64,000 nt of DNA from assembly GCA_903838415.1 (NCBI GenBank), contig CAILYI010000077.1, positions 1 through 64,000 on the forward strand. The letters run 5' to 3'. The first letter of the stretch is position 1, and every line of letters starts with the position of its first letter. Positions 50,947-60,658 of the stretch are shown one piece after another. The DNA is from an uncultured Anaerolineae bacterium. GTDB taxonomy: Bacteria; Chloroflexota; Anaerolineae; Anaerolineales; Villigracilaceae. The position numbers and the translations under genes were made by a program. The notes beneath the pieces were generated by a model, which did not search any database, was not told the origin of the DNA, and saw only the letters and a program-made list of their open reading frames with translations.

Positions 50947-52883
50947 TGCAAACTGTACGGCGTATTTTCCGCTCGAAAGCGTTGCCGCTCACCGCGTTGA
51001 TTCTCTTGAATCTTGTCATTGGGCTGATTGTTTTGCCAGCTTACAGTGAGAGTTGGGATGAAGCCGGTTTGTTGGGCTATGCCGCGCGCTCTTTGCGGGC
51101 TTACCCGGCCCTGCTTAGCCCGGACCTGATGCCTGTCAGCCTGGTGCGCGGTGATGCGCTTTTCGGTGATCATGGCCCGGCTTTTGTGATGGTTGTTGTC
51201 TTGCTGCAGCGTCTTGTGGCGGCCTGGGGCATCCCTGTTTTGCAGGTTCAGGTTGATCATCTGGTGTATTTCCTGACCTTCCAGGCTGGGATCGTGGCCT
51301 TGTATTTTCTGTGCCGCCGTTGGATGAGCTCCTGGGCTGCTTTTGGGGCGACTTTGTCATTTTCCACGCAGCCGCTGTTGTGGGGACAGGCCTTCATCAA
51401 TCCGAAGGATACGCCATTCATGGCTTTTTTCCTGGTTAGCCTGGCGCTTGGATTTTGGATGGTCGACAAAACGCCGGGCACTTTGCCCGCTGAAGGCGCT
51501 TCCGCGCTGTCCCTGCGCCGGGAATGGGACTCCGCGCCGTCAATTCGCAAAAAACGCTTTGTGCTGATGCTGACGCTCTGGTTCGTTTTGTCCGCGGCTT
51601 TATGGATTTTTGGCGCAAAGGTTGTTCAACAATTGGTAGAAAAAGCCTACAACGATGGAACGGTCTCGCTGCTTGGACGTCTGTTTCAACAGGTTGCGCC
51701 GCAGGCGCACAGCCTGCAGGCTGGCGACTATGTCCGTAAAGCGCTGGCCTTGCTAAACTGGATCCAACTTGGCGCGAGTTTTGCCGCCCTCGGCCTGCTT
51801 GCGTGGACTTTTGCCGTCATCGCCCCGACATCTTTCCGCGCTACTTTGAGCGGATTGAAAAATAAGATTACGGCTACGCTGGTGGCTTTTGTTTCGCCAT
51901 CTGTGTTGGTGGCCGGTTTTGTGCTCGGTTTTACCGCCGCCATTCGGATTGTGGCGCCTCTTGCCGGGGTGATTGTTGTGGGATTTGCACTCTTGCGGAA
52001 AAAGGTTGCTTTGCCGCGGCTGCTGGCGTATGCCGTCATCTCCATTTTGGTGATGATTGCGCTCTGGCCGCATCTCTGGCCAGATTTATGGGAACGGCTG
52101 CTTTACAGTGTTTCGAACAGCTCGACCTATCCGTTGGAGATGAAAACACTCTTTGCTGGGCAGCTTTATATTGCCAATCAAATCCCGCGCGCGTATTTAC
52201 CGGTTCTGCTCAGTCTGCAGTTGACCGAGACGACGCTTATTCTCGTCATTACCGGTATGGGAGTGGCCTTAGCCGCCCTGTTGCGAAAAAAACTGGCGTT
52301 TGAATATCTCTTGCTGCTCATTTTCTGGTTTTTCCTGCCATTTATCAGCTTTGTTGTTTTCAGAACTCCGCTCTTTGACAATTTTCGGCATGTCCTGTTT
52401 ATTTTGCCGCCGCTTTTCATGTTGGCGGGCACCGGCCTCGACTGGTTGTTCGCCAAATTGGCATCACCGGTTGTTCGTTCTTTTGTGCTAACAGTTGCCA
52501 TCCTGCCGGGCGTTGTGGCGGGCGTGCGCCTGCATCCGTATCAATACCTTTACTACAATCAACTGGCGGGTGGTGTTCCGGGCGCTTTTCGCCAGTACCA
52601 GCTCGATTACTGGTGCATTTCCTATCGAGAAGTGGCGCTGTATCTCAATCAAGTGGCTCCGCAATATGCGCGCATTGTTCCGATTGGACCATGGCATCTC
52701 ATGCGTTTTTACGCCCGACCCGATTTGCAGTTCATTGACCCCTACACCGTTTCATCCTGGCAGGATTACGATTACCTCGTCATCAGCACGCGTGATAACC
52801 AGGATCTCAATTTCGGGCAATTCCAAACGGTTTTTTCCGTTGAGCGCGAGGGCGTGCCCCTGGCGGTGGTGAAGAAACCATAG
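50946..52883 (+). CDS. GT39-like membrane glycosyltransferase with inserted domain
   Basis: The 645-aa polytopic protein has about 13 helices and the GT-C layout of dolichol-phosphate-mannose-type transferases. An acidic SWDEAG motif lies in the first outer loop near residue 36, GQAFINPKDTPFMAF follows, and late motifs are DNFRHVLFILP and HPYQYLYYNQLAGG. Compared with the next gene it has about 150 extra residues (roughly 180-330) with two additional helices. It probably moves a sugar from a polyprenyl donor at the outer membrane face. Its start overlaps the metH stop, an odd coupling. Confidence 0.8.
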   Translation: MQTVRRIFRSKALPLTALILLNLVIGLIVLPAYSESWDEAGLLGYAARSLRAYPALLSPDLMPVSLVRGDALFGDHGPAFVMVVVLLQRLVAAWGIPVLQVQVDHLVYFLTFQAGIVALYFLCRRWMSSWAAFGATLSFSTQPLLWGQAFINPKDTPFMAFFLVSLALGFWMVDKTPGTLPAEGASALSLRREWDSAPSIRKKRFVLMLTLWFVLSAALWIFGAKVVQQLVEKAYNDGTVSLLGRLFQQVAPQAHSLQAGDYVRKALALLNWIQLGASFAALGLLAWTFAVIAPTSFRATLSGLKNKITATLVAFVSPSVLVAGFVLGFTAAIRIVAPLAGVIVVGFALLRKKVALPRLLAYAVISILVMIALWPHLWPDLWERLLYSVSNSSTYPLEMKTLFAGQLYIANQIPRAYLPVLLSLQLTETTLILVITGMGVALAALLRKKLAFEYLLLLIFWFFLPFISFVVFRTPLFDNFRHVLFILPPLFMLAGTGLDWLFAKLASPVVRSFVLTVAILPGVVAGVRLHPYQYLYYNQLAGGVPGAFRQYQLDYWCISYREVALYLNQVAPQYARIVPIGPWHLMRFYARPDLQFIDPYTVSSWQDYDYLVISTRDNQDLNFGQFQTVFSVEREGVPLAVVKKP

Positions 52884-52885
52884 CT

Positions 52886-54352
52886 ATGCCGAAAATCATC
52901 CCCAGGCACCTGCCAATGCTTCTGTTGCTCGCCGTTTGCCTTGTCAGCGGCGCGTTGACGTTCAAGGACTTCGGCATCAGTTGGGATGAACCCAGCAGCT
53001 ATCAGTACGGGCGCGAAGCGCTTTCGGCGTACGCACATCCCGCCAGTGAGCCAACCTACTCTGACAGCGATGGCCTGCTTCAATATTACGGCGCGGCGTA
53101 CCTGGTCACTGGCGCAGCGCTGAATTTGTCAGCGCAATCCCTACATCTTGTAAACTTTATCCTTTTTCTGCTGGGCGTTGCCGTCTTTTACCTTTTGCTT
53201 GGGCGCTGGGTGTCGACTCCATCCGCATTCGCCGTGACGCTGCTCCTCGTCAGCCAGCCGTTGCTGTGGGGGCACGCCTTCATCAATCCCAAAGATATCC
53301 CCTTTATGGCGTTTTTCCTCGTCAGCCTGGTGGCGGGTTTTTGGATGGCGGATAAAAGCGAGGCTGTCACTGGCTGGAAGCGGATTCTGCTTCCAATTCT
53401 CCCCGGCTTCATCCTGGGATACGCCACCTCCACCCGTATCGTCGCTCCGTTGGCGGGAATCATCATCTCGCTGATGGTTTTGTACCGCTTGCGCTGGAAA
53501 GCGCTTCCGTTTTTGGGCCTGTATTGGCTCTCATGTTTCGTCGCCGTTTACGTTACCTGGCCTTTCCTGTGGCCGGATCCGTTTAACCGGTTTTTCGCCA
53601 GCCTGCAAACCATGACATCCTTCCCGTGGAATGGCAAAATCCTGTTTGACGGGATTGAATACCATGCCAGCAACCTTCCCTGGCGCTATTTGCCAAAGCT
53701 GATGATGCTCCAGTTCACCGAACCGGTTTTGCTGCTGGCCCTGGCAGGGATGATTGTGCTCGTTTTTCGGTTTCGCTTCCATAAAGAACTGATTTTCATC
53801 CTGCTGACCTGGTTCGCCCTGCCTTTCGCCTGGATTGTTCTTGCGCGGCCCACCATGTATGATAATTTCCGTCAGTTTTTGTTCATCACGCCGCCCATTT
53901 TTATTTCTTGCGCTCTCGCGCTGGATGAACTGCTTAAACGGTTGACAGGTTCAAAAATCCGGTTTTTTTTGTTGTTTCTCGCGGTGCTTCCAGGACTGGT
54001 TGCCGGAATCCGCCTGCATCCGTATGAATACATCTATTACAATTCTCTGGCCGGGAATATTTCCGGTCGCTACGAAACGGATTATTGGGCCACTTCCTTC
54101 CGCGATGCGGCGAATTACATTAATGAACACGCGCCGCAAAATGCGGTTGTCTCGATTGGCCCGTGGGGATTAATTCAAGAACTCCTGCGCCCCGATTTGA
54201 AAATTGATCGCGCCGAAGTTTCTGCCGATTCGGATTATGTCGTCATCTTCTCGCGTTGGAATTATGAGAAAAACCCGGCTTTTACCGGTCGGTCGGTTTA
54301 TACTGTGGAGCGCAATGGCGCGGTTTTTCTGACCATTCAGCGTATGCCCTGA
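52886..54352 (+). CDS. GT39-like membrane glycosyltransferase
   Basis: The 488-aa paralogue of the preceding protein shares GISWDEPSSYQYG, WGHAFINPKDIPFMAFFLVS, STRIVAPLAGIIIS, YDNFRQFLFITPP and LHPYEYIYYNSLAGN, but lacks the insertion. It begins two bases after the upstream stop. The acidic SWDEP motif is the likely catalytic Asp/Glu. Acceptor and donor are unknown. Confidence 0.82.
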   Translation: MPKIIPRHLPMLLLLAVCLVSGALTFKDFGISWDEPSSYQYGREALSAYAHPASEPTYSDSDGLLQYYGAAYLVTGAALNLSAQSLHLVNFILFLLGVAVFYLLLGRWVSTPSAFAVTLLLVSQPLLWGHAFINPKDIPFMAFFLVSLVAGFWMADKSEAVTGWKRILLPILPGFILGYATSTRIVAPLAGIIISLMVLYRLRWKALPFLGLYWLSCFVAVYVTWPFLWPDPFNRFFASLQTMTSFPWNGKILFDGIEYHASNLPWRYLPKLMMLQFTEPVLLLALAGMIVLVFRFRFHKELIFILLTWFALPFAWIVLARPTMYDNFRQFLFITPPIFISCALALDELLKRLTGSKIRFFLLFLAVLPGLVAGIRLHPYEYIYYNSLAGNISGRYETDYWATSFRDAANYINEHAPQNAVVSIGPWGLIQELLRPDLKIDRAEVSADSDYVVIFSRWNYEKNPAFTGRSVYTVERNGAVFLTIQRMP

Positions 54353-54367
54353 TGAAAGTGAATTGAA

Positions 54368-56224
54368 ATGACAGTCGATTTTTTCCAGCTTTTGAATGAA
54401 AACACTCTGGTTGCCGATGGCGCGATGGGCACCATGCTCAACGCGCGCGGCGTGAGTTTTGAAAAATGTTTCGATGAACTTAACCTGACCAACCCGGCCG
54501 TGGTGGCCGAAGTGCATCGTGAATATATCGAAGCGGGGGCGCAGATTATTCTGACCAATACTTTCAGCGCCAATCGCTATAAACTTGAAAAACATGGCCT
54601 GCAGGATAAGCTCGCCGCTATCAACACCGCTGGCGTGGAATTGGCCAAGCGTGTGGCGGCGGCCTCCTTCAAGGATGTGCTCATCGCCGGGGATCTTGGC
54701 CCGCTGGGTGTGCGCCTGGCGCCTTTCGGGCGCGTCCAGCTCGAAGACGCGCGCGCCGCGTTTGCCGAACAGGTGGACGCCTTGTGCGCCGCCGGGGTTG
54801 ATTTACTCGTCATCGAAACGATTGCTGATTTGTACGAAGCCCGCGAAGCGGTGCAGGCCGCCAAAGAGCATTGTTCCAAGCCGGTCATCGTCTCGGTAAC
54901 CTTTACGCGCGATGGACGCACCATTTTGGGTGATACCCCCGAAAAAGCGGCGCGAGTCCTGGCCGAATCCGGCGCGGACGTGATCGGCGTCAATTGTTCG
55001 GGCGGCCCGGCCCAACTTCTGCGCATTTTACGTCAGATGAAGCTGGCGGTCGGGGCCAATTCCCGGCCTTATTTTTGGGTCAAACCCAACGCAGGTTGGC
55101 CCGAGCAGGTTGGCGGGCGCATCATGTATCCGGCTGACCCTGAATACTTTGGCGATTACGCCCTGTCCTTCCGCGCCGCGGGCGCAAACATCGTCGGCGG
55201 CTGTTGCGGAACCACGCCTCATCATATCGCGGCCATGCGCAAGGCGCTCGATTCGGCTCCGGCGCAGAGCATCATCTTTTCGCAGCCTTCTGAAATTCCT
55301 GAAATATCTGACGATTCGGAAGTTGAGCCGCCCACCCGTCTGGCTCAAAAACTGGCGGATGGAAAGTTTGCCATCGCTGTTGAGATGGATCCGCCCCGCG
55401 GGCTTTCCACGCACAAGCTGATGGCGGGCGCCTCGCTGTTGGCCGAGGCTGGTGCGGACGTGATCGACGTAGCGGACAGTCCGATGGCGCGCATGCGCAT
55501 GTCGGCCTGGGCCGTTTGTGACATCGTCCAGCGCAAGGTGGATGTGGAAACCACGCTGCATTTCCCCACGCGTGGGCGCAACCTGCTGCGCGTGCAGGGT
55601 GACCTGCTCGCCGCGCACGCCCTCGGCATCCGCAATGTGTTCGTGGTGATGGGCGATCCCACTTCCATCGGCGATTACCCCGAAGCCGCTGACAATTACG
55701 ACATCGTCCCCTCGGGGTTGATCAAGCTGATTAAGCAGGGTTTCAATACCGGCCTGGATCATTCCGGAGCCAGCATCGGGCAGCCGACCAACTTCTTTGT
55801 CGGTTCCGCGCTCAATTTATGTCCGCAGGATTTTGCCGCCGAAATCAAGAATCTGCGCCGGAAATTAAACTCTGGCGCGGACTTTTTCCTGACTCAGCCC
55901 ATTTTCGACCCGCAGCTGGCTGAGGCTTTTCTGAAGCGTTATTCCAGCGAATTTGGGGCGCTCGAAAAACCCGTTTTGGTGGGGATTCTGCCCCTCTTCA
56001 GCACCCGTCATGTCAATTTTTTGCACCACGAAGTCCCCGGAATCAGCATCCCCGAACCGATACGAGCGCGCATGGAAAAAGCAGGCGCGGATGGCGTCAA
56101 GGAAGGCATCCGCATCAACATCGAATTGGTGGAACAGATCAAGCTTTGGGCGCAGGGCATATACGTCATGCCGCAGTTTAATCGCTACGACGTGGTGGCG
56201 GAAATGATCGAAGCGGTCATTTAG
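54368..56224 (+). CDS. Homocysteine S-methyltransferase fused to methylenetetrahydrofolate reductase
   Basis: The 618-aa fusion has an N-terminal BHMT-like domain (1 to about 295; LVADGAMGTMLNARG, zinc Cys in GVNCSGG and GGCCGTTPHH) and a C-terminal MetF-like TIM barrel (about 325-615; AVEMDPPRGLSTHK, NVFVVMGDPTS, FFLTQPIFDP). YitJ of Bacillus has this arrangement. The reductase supplies methyl-THF to MetH; the first domain may use another methyl donor. It sits 15 bases after a glycosyltransferase gene and before coaX. Confidence 0.93.
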   Translation: MTVDFFQLLNENTLVADGAMGTMLNARGVSFEKCFDELNLTNPAVVAEVHREYIEAGAQIILTNTFSANRYKLEKHGLQDKLAAINTAGVELAKRVAAASFKDVLIAGDLGPLGVRLAPFGRVQLEDARAAFAEQVDALCAAGVDLLVIETIADLYEAREAVQAAKEHCSKPVIVSVTFTRDGRTILGDTPEKAARVLAESGADVIGVNCSGGPAQLLRILRQMKLAVGANSRPYFWVKPNAGWPEQVGGRIMYPADPEYFGDYALSFRAAGANIVGGCCGTTPHHIAAMRKALDSAPAQSIIFSQPSEIPEISDDSEVEPPTRLAQKLADGKFAIAVEMDPPRGLSTHKLMAGASLLAEAGADVIDVADSPMARMRMSAWAVCDIVQRKVDVETTLHFPTRGRNLLRVQGDLLAAHALGIRNVFVVMGDPTSIGDYPEAADNYDIVPSGLIKLIKQGFNTGLDHSGASIGQPTNFFVGSALNLCPQDFAAEIKNLRRKLNSGADFFLTQPIFDPQLAEAFLKRYSSEFGALEKPVLVGILPLFSTRHVNFLHHEVPGISIPEPIRARMEKAGADGVKEGIRINIELVEQIKLWAQGIYVMPQFNRYDVVAEMIEAVI

Positions 56225-56251
56225 ACACGAAAATCAAATTGTCGAGGTTCT

Positions 56252-57016
56252 ATGCTTCTCACGATTGACATTGGCAACACCAACCTGACGATTGGCCTGT
56301 ACGAAGGCGAAAGGCTTGGCTGGCACTGGCGACTCGCCACCGACCATAACCGCATGCCCGATGAATATGGCCTGCAACTGCTGGGACTTCTCCAACACGC
56401 CGGGCATAATATTCACGACCTGATCGGGATTTCGCTTTCGTCAGTTGTCCCGCCGCTGACGGGACGCGTCACGCAGGCCTGTCGCGAATATCTTAAGCAG
56501 GAGCCACTGGTGGTGGATACGGGCGTCAAAACCGGAATCCGCATTCGCTACGAGGATCCAAAAGCCGTCGGCGCGGATCGAGTCTGCGACGCGGCGGCGG
56601 TGATGCAGTTTTATGGCGGCCCGGCCTGCGTCATTGATTTCGGAACAGCGACCACTTTCAACGCAGTCACGAAGCAGGGCGACTACCTGGGCGGCGCCAT
56701 CACGGCTGGTATCAACCTGGCGGCCGAAGCGCTGTACACGCGCGCCGCCAAACTGCCGCGCATCGACTTGCAGCGTCCGCCCAATGTAATTGGGCGCAAT
56801 ACCGTCCACGCCATGCAGTCAGGATTATTGTTCGGTTACGTCAGCATGGTCGAAGGCATGGTGGAACGTTTTCGGAAGGAACTTGGCCCGGATATGAAAG
56901 TCGTCGCCACCGGCGGATTGGCCGAAGTGGTCGCAAAAGAGACGCCGGTCATCCAGCACATTGCCCCCTGGCTGACGCTGGATGGTTTGCGGATTATTTG
57001 GGAGCTCAATCAGTAG
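56252..57016 (+). CDS. coaX: Type III pantothenate kinase
   Basis: The 254-aa CoaX begins LLTIDIGNTNLTIGLYEG, with PKAVGADRVCDAAAV, ACVIDFGTATTFNAV, GGAITAGINLAAEAL and VVATGGLAEVV. It is the first enzyme of CoA synthesis and uses ATP without feedback inhibition. It ends four bases from a convergent glycosyltransferase gene, with no terminator visible. Confidence 0.95.
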   Translation: MLLTIDIGNTNLTIGLYEGERLGWHWRLATDHNRMPDEYGLQLLGLLQHAGHNIHDLIGISLSSVVPPLTGRVTQACREYLKQEPLVVDTGVKTGIRIRYEDPKAVGADRVCDAAAVMQFYGGPACVIDFGTATTFNAVTKQGDYLGGAITAGINLAAEALYTRAAKLPRIDLQRPPNVIGRNTVHAMQSGLLFGYVSMVEGMVERFRKELGPDMKVVATGGLAEVVAKETPVIQHIAPWLTLDGLRIIWELNQ

Positions 57017-57020
57017 CTGG

Positions 57021-58721
57021 TTACTGTCCCAGCGCCGTGAAGACTGATTCGGGCAAATCCGACACTTTGTAGATGCGGATATATTCAATGTCATTGAACC
57101 AGATGACCTTTTCAGGGGTAGCCGGTTCCATGATTTTGATAAATCCATCCGGGATGTCGCGCCGGTTTTGTTGAGCATAATAAACCACGAGATAATCCGT
57201 GGCGCGTAAATTGTCGAGCGCGTCCTGATTCAGGGATGTAGTGGGTTTGAAAACGACCGTTTCACCGGGGAAATAATAGGAAAAGCTGCGTCCGTACCAG
57301 GCTGTGACGCTTAATTCCTGCGCATTAGGCTTGGCGGCGAGATAATGGGCAGCCTGTTCCAGGACTTCTGCATAGCCGTAGTTTGGGTTTTGACCGGGGA
57401 ACAGCGCCAGCATCACAGGGTTGGAATAAGTGTAATAATACGGATACTGCGACAGCCCGCCCGCGCCGTGCAGCACTATCACCAGTAGCAGCATCGCAAA
57501 ATTGAGCGCGGGGCGTTGAAATGTCTTTTTCCATGCTGCCAGTTGCTCGAAGGCAAATACAAAACCCAGCCCGGCGATCAAGTCTACGCAGACGAAACTT
57601 GTCATCACATAATGCGCTGCGTTGCGTCCACGCGCAATACCAAATAACAGCAGGAACAGGGCCGCCAGCGCGAGTAAATACGCGCCAGTCAGCCTCGTGT
57701 TTCGCTGTGTTGTGCGTGAAAATAGCATCCACATAACCAGCAACAGACCAAGCCAGGCGAAAGGCGTGGTGCGCCAGAGCATGCTGACCAGGTATTCAGG
57801 GATTCCGCCTGATTCCAGCGCAAAACGGCTGGTTTCCAGATCTTGAGTCACTTCTAGGCGGCCACCTTGAAAGGCATAGCTGAAGGCATTTCCATATACT
57901 TTGTAGATCATATCGCCTGGTTTGGCCCACATGCCTGGCCAGAGAATGACATATGCCAGCACAGCCACGCCCAGCCAAATCAGCAGACTGCGAGTCAGAT
58001 GCCAGAACAAGGCTTTTCGGGCTGCGGGGCCATTTTTCCAATCAGTAATAAACTTAACCAACAAGATCAGCCCCATCAACGGGAACAACACCAGGGCGGA
58101 GGACTTCGTCAGATTTGCAAGAGCAGCAAACAGCGCGGAAAATAACAGGTAGCGGTTTCCGCCAGTGCGGTACGTCCAAATCAACAGAGTCAGCACGCTC
58201 AAAATACTGAATAACGAAAGCATGCCCTCATGGTTGAGCAGGCGCGAGTGCCCCAAAAAAAACGGATCAACGGAGGCCAGTAGCACAGCCACGAGCGCCG
58301 TTTTCCGTCCCGTAAGCTGCCGCAGGCAAAAATAAACCAGCAGCAGCAAAACGCACACCACCAGCACTTCCACCACGCGCGCCCGCCAGACCAAATCCAG
58401 GGGCGGATGGCCGCTGGATTTCAAAAAATCGTCAAACTGCGAGCCTTTCCAAAAATATTCAGGCGCAATCGCCCGATAGGCGCGAAATCCCCACAGGAAA
58501 CCGGCAGTCACGATCCACATGGTGGTGACAGCCGGATGATAATCGTAGACGGTGCTTCCGAAATCACCGCTGCTGATGCCGCGGTAAAAATTGGCGCCAA
58601 ATTTCAACCAGTCCGGCTCGTCCACGCTGACAAAAGCGTCCAATCCCACCAGGCGGGGGATCAAGATCAAGGCTGCCAGGCAGAGTACGATGAAAACTTC
58701 GACGCGATGTTCTTTGCTCAT
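57021..58721 (-). CDS. GT39-like membrane glycosyltransferase
   Basis: The protein is 566 aa from ATG 58721 and has about 12 helices. It carries VSVDEPDWLKFGANFY in the first outer loop (acidic catalytic motif), LLASVDPFFLGHSRLLNHEGML and a soluble C-terminal part with VTAWYGRSFSYYFPGE. It is related to, but more distant from, the two enzymes at 51-54 kb. A TATAAT box (58756-58751) directly precedes an alternative ATG at 58751, so the later start with AAAGAG is preferred. Confidence 0.83.
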   Translation of the reverse strand: MSKEHRVEVFIVLCLAALILIPRLVGLDAFVSVDEPDWLKFGANFYRGISSGDFGSTVYDYHPAVTTMWIVTAGFLWGFRAYRAIAPEYFWKGSQFDDFLKSSGHPPLDLVWRARVVEVLVVCVLLLLVYFCLRQLTGRKTALVAVLLASVDPFFLGHSRLLNHEGMLSLFSILSVLTLLIWTYRTGGNRYLLFSALFAALANLTKSSALVLFPLMGLILLVKFITDWKNGPAARKALFWHLTRSLLIWLGVAVLAYVILWPGMWAKPGDMIYKVYGNAFSYAFQGGRLEVTQDLETSRFALESGGIPEYLVSMLWRTTPFAWLGLLLVMWMLFSRTTQRNTRLTGAYLLALAALFLLLFGIARGRNAAHYVMTSFVCVDLIAGLGFVFAFEQLAAWKKTFQRPALNFAMLLLVIVLHGAGGLSQYPYYYTYSNPVMLALFPGQNPNYGYAEVLEQAAHYLAAKPNAQELSVTAWYGRSFSYYFPGETVVFKPTTSLNQDALDNLRATDYLVVYYAQQNRRDIPDGFIKIMEPATPEKVIWFNDIEYIRIYKVSDLPESVFTALGQ

Positions 58722-58882
58722 GTTCTCTTTCCAATCTCGAGATATTGACATTATATAATGCCCCCGGTCAGAAATTGCGGTTTTCCTTTAAGCAAAAAAA
58801 CTCAATTTGTGACCGTACGGGGTATAACTGTTGACAAACCTGCCGCGCAAAGTGGATGGGTCATTGGGGACGGCTTGTCAGG

Positions 58883-58895
58883 TATAATCGGGAGA
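58883..58895 (+). promoter_or_regulatory. -10 box adjacent to the parvulin start codon
   Basis: TATAAT (58883-58888) lies seven bases before ATG 58896. Transcription should begin at or next to the start codon. GGGAG in between is too close to act as a normal ribosome site. No clear -35 was seen. Confidence 0.5.
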
Positions 58896-59795
58896 ATGTC
58901 TACCCTGAAACTTGCTTTCGTTTTGATGATTTTACTCGCGCTGACAGCCTGTTCCTCTGGCGGGCCAGCCAGCTTCCCGGCTGTTTTTGGTTCGCCGACC
59001 CCGCAGCCACCTACAGCCACGCCTGCGCCGCCGACTGAAACCCCGGTTCCGATGGCGATTACCGTCAACGCTGACGGAATTTCTGTGGATGAATTGGACG
59101 CAGAGCTTGGCCGCTATAAAGCCGCCCAAACTGCGTTAGGAAACACTGTCAGCGATGAGCAGGCTTTGCAGGCTGTGCGTGATGACCTGATTGCTCAGCT
59201 TTTGCTGATGCAGGGCACCGTTGAATCCGGTTTTGTGATAGACGATGCCGCTTTGCAGCAGCGCCTGGATGCGCTTTCGTCCGAAATCGGCGGGGCGGAC
59301 AAGCTCACAGCCTGGCAGCAGGCTCATGGGTATACGGAAGCAGGCTTCAGGTCGGCGCTTAAACGGGCGGCGGCTTCGGCCTGGATGCGTGACAAAATCA
59401 TGTCGACTGTCCCCAGTACTGTAGAGCAGGTTCACGTCCGCCAGATTTTGCTCTATAATGAGGATGTTGCTAAGAAGTATTATGATCAGCTTCAAGCGGG
59501 CGCGGATTTTGACGAATTGGCCGCGCAGGTGGATACAGTGACTCGCGGTGATATCGGTTGGTTTCCGCGCGGCTATTTGACCGAAAAATCGGTGGAAGAT
59601 GCGGCATTTTCGCTCGAAGTGGGCGCGTACAGCGCAGTTGTCTCCAGTGAGGTTGGATTTCACATTCTCAAATTGATGGAACGTCAGCCAGATCGGGCGC
59701 TTTCGCCAGATGCTTTGATGGCTTTGCAAAACCAGGCGTTGAATGATTGGCTGACAAATCGTCGCCAGCAGAGTAGTATTGTCCCGGCTCCATAA
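58896..59795 (+). CDS. Parvulin-type peptidyl-prolyl isomerase lipoprotein
   Basis: The 299-aa protein has a lipoprotein signal peptide (MSTLKLAFVLMILLALTACS) and a Pro/Thr linker to about residue 50. A SurA/PrsA-like N-terminal helical domain follows. The parvulin domain (about 175-275) has VRQILLYNEDVAKKYYDQL, GADFDELAAQVDT, GDIGWFPRGYLTE and SSEVGFHILKL. It probably helps fold secreted proteins outside the membrane, like PrsA. An earlier in-frame ATG lies in the promoter and was not used. Confidence 0.88.
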   Translation: MSTLKLAFVLMILLALTACSSGGPASFPAVFGSPTPQPPTATPAPPTETPVPMAITVNADGISVDELDAELGRYKAAQTALGNTVSDEQALQAVRDDLIAQLLLMQGTVESGFVIDDAALQQRLDALSSEIGGADKLTAWQQAHGYTEAGFRSALKRAAASAWMRDKIMSTVPSTVEQVHVRQILLYNEDVAKKYYDQLQAGADFDELAAQVDTVTRGDIGWFPRGYLTEKSVEDAAFSLEVGAYSAVVSSEVGFHILKLMERQPDRALSPDALMALQNQALNDWLTNRRQQSSIVPAP

Positions 59796-59821
59796 CCTGT
59801 TACGACAGGAGAGACAAACGA

Positions 59822-60598
59822 ATGAGTAATTACGACGAATTTCTTAATGAAAACCCCAAAAAGAGTAGTTCCCGGAGAAAGTCTAGCCCCGATTTGACGT
59901 GGAATTTGCTCACGGTGGTCATGGTGGTGATGACGATCTGCGCCTGTGGCTTTTTCTTCAGCCTGTTCAGGGACCCGAATTCGGCGCTGAATCCATTCCC
60001 ACCTAGCACGCTTGTGCCGCCGCCCCCGACTGCCACGGCGACGTTGCTCAGTTATCAGGCGACCTGGACGCCCACACTGACGGTGCAACCGACGGAAACC
60101 GCCACGCCGCGCCCAACGTATACGCTGGTGCCAAGCACCACGCCTTTTTCGCTTTCAACGGCCACTCCTGAGTTTACGGCGACCAGCACCTCATCACCTA
60201 CCAAGACGCCGCGTCCAACAGGTGTGCCTTATTCCATTACTGTAACCTATAATGAAAGCACCACTTTCAGATCGGATACAAGCTGCAGTTCGATGTATGT
60301 GGCCGGGCAGGCTCTTTCGACCCAAAATAAGCCCGCGATTGGTCTGCAGGTAAAGCTGGGAGGCAGTGTTCCGGGCAAAGCTTTCAATCCGGCGCTGACC
60401 ACGTTGACGGGAATTTCCCCGGCTTACGGGCCAAGTGGGTTTGAGTTTGACTTGCGCGTGGGGCCGGTGGCTTCCTCCAAGGCGCTCTGGGTGCAGTTGT
60501 ACGATCAATCCGGCGCGCCGCTCTCAGACCAGGTTCAGGTGACCACTTACAGCGATTGCAAGAAGAACCTGATTTTTGTCCGCTTCCAACAGAAATAG
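59822..60598 (+). CDS. Single-pass membrane protein with Thr/Pro stalk and beta domain
   Basis: The 258-aa protein has a cytoplasmic basic N-terminus (about 1-27), one transmembrane helix (LLTVVMVVMTICACGFFF) and a long Thr/Pro/Ser-rich stalk (about 60-140). A beta-rich C-terminal domain contains a Cys pair (DTSCSSMYVAGQAL and YSDCKKNLIFVRF) that may form a disulfide. The stalk is a likely O-glycosylation site. It follows the parvulin gene by 26 bases, so the two are probably co-expressed. No family is recognised. Confidence 0.68.
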   Translation: MSNYDEFLNENPKKSSSRRKSSPDLTWNLLTVVMVVMTICACGFFFSLFRDPNSALNPFPPSTLVPPPPTATATLLSYQATWTPTLTVQPTETATPRPTYTLVPSTTPFSLSTATPEFTATSTSSPTKTPRPTGVPYSITVTYNESTTFRSDTSCSSMYVAGQALSTQNKPAIGLQVKLGGSVPGKAFNPALTTLTGISPAYGPSGFEFDLRVGPVASSKALWVQLYDQSGAPLSDQVQVTTYSDCKKNLIFVRFQQK

Positions 60599-60610
60599 AT
60601 TGTCTGGATG

Positions 60611-60654
60611 CGCAACAAAAAACCGGCCTCGCAAGAGACCGGTTTTTTGTTGCG
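60611..60654. terminator. Bidirectional terminator with GCAA tetraloop
   Basis: Perfect 16-base arms CGCAACAAAAAACCGG (60611-60626) and complement (60639-60654) enclose a CTC-GCAA-GAG stem-loop. It lies between the stalk protein and the convergent ilvE gene. Confidence 0.92.
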
Positions 60655-60658
60655 TTGA

